NCBI GenBank assembly: GCA_900708905.1
Contig: CAADRB010000024.1
Span: 614,333 to 678,332 of the forward strand
Length of the DNA stretch: 64,000 bases
Direction: 5' to 3'
DNA from: Hymenolepis diminuta
Taxonomy: Eukaryota > Platyhelminthes > Cestoda > Cyclophyllidea > Hymenolepididae
Shown piece by piece: positions 63,420-64,000 of the stretch. Below the pieces are notes generated by a model that was not told the DNA's origin, searched no databases, and was given only the letters and a program-made list of their open reading frames with translations. The translations under genes and the position numbers were made by a program. Every line of letters starts with the position of its first letter. Within the stretch, counting starts at the first letter, position 1.

Positions 63420-64000
63420 GTACGTTGTTCCTTTTTTTTCATTTTCTTCATAAGACTCCTGTAAAGAAGTTTGTGAATTTATGGGTGTTTTATAATTCTG
63501 CACTAAATTTGCGTGTTTATATAATGAGTAGATGGTATTCTCCAATTATCGTTGCGTTGTAATTTATGTTTAATTTAACAATTACTTGATAAATAAGGTG
63601 AATCTGGCAGTAATGAGTAGAGATTTCTATGTGTTAGTTAATTCTAAAAATTTAAGTGAGGTCATTCAAAAGCCTCTTAATTTGAAACTGGCTTAAGGGA
63701 GCTCCGAATGTCAGTAGCTAATGAAGAGGCAGAGTAAGCAAGACTCGTCTTTATCTAGTCCGCTTTTATTGTAAAAAAAACAAATTCAGGCGTAGGATGA
63801 TTTGTTTGAAAACGGGAAGAGAAGTTTTGAAGTGAATTTTAACATTGTTAGATGTTCGGGGAGAAGCAGAGCGCATGTAAAAAGGGGGACGTTTGAGCGG
63901 ATAATGTAGAGACCATACTGACGTAAATAGATATCGATGCATGCTAGTGTACCCTTTTGGGTTCACTGCTATCCGTAATCACTGGATTTAAAGCGGCAGC

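Overview
This is eukaryotic nuclear DNA. It is strongly AT-rich, and its protein-coding genes are broken into short exons by GT..AG introns. The organism is most likely a parasitic flatworm. I favour a cestode over a trematode because the introns fall into two short size classes (about 32-46 and 63-78 nt) plus long introns of 0.7-11 kb, an arrangement described for tapeworm genomes. Species is not determinable from the window.

Four conserved genes are read with complete or near-complete exon structures whose reading frames close exactly. From left to right they are: MYLIP/IDOL, a FERM-RING E3 ubiquitin ligase (minus, 17980-7720, 6 exons, 584 aa); PANK4, a pantothenate kinase-like plus DUF89 phosphatase fusion (minus, 41188-22507, 9 exons, 857 aa); a CREB3L1/2-type ER-membrane bZIP factor (minus, 56675-48403, 7 exons, 635 aa); and TTC14, an S1 + TPR + RS-rich protein (plus, 58491 to beyond 63419, running off the right edge). 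Three small genes were found between them by splice-site reading: a COA3-like cytochrome oxidase assembly factor (plus, about 43061-43307), an unrecognised 116-aa candidate secreted protein (minus, 45094-44584), and a weaker candidate for a 41-aa secreted peptide precursor (minus, 57475-57176).

The rest is intergenic or intronic AT-rich DNA: 1-7719, 18180-22320, 41.2-43.0 kb, 43.3-44.6 kb, 45.1-48.0 kb, and long introns of MYLIP, PANK4 and CREB3L. It holds a decayed mariner-like transposase copy (PANK4 intron 6), a decayed Gypsy fragment with internal deletion (PANK4 intron 1), and three dispersed repeat families recognised by comparing parts of the window with each other (A: tRNA-SINE-like, 2 copies; B: 3 copies; C: 2 copies in inverted orientation).

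The genes do not form a pathway. Functionally they cover ubiquitin-mediated protein turnover (MYLIP), CoA/pantetheine metabolism (PANK4), mitochondrial complex IV assembly (COA3), ER-to-nucleus transcriptional control of secretion (CREB3L) and RNA-linked functions (TTC14). The most interesting points are that the worm PANK4 keeps both kinase residues reported lost in the mammalian pseudokinase, that MYLIP has a long extra C-terminal tail and no iron-binding cysteine cluster, that the TTC14 start codon appears split by an intron, and that there are two candidate secreted proteins of unknown family.
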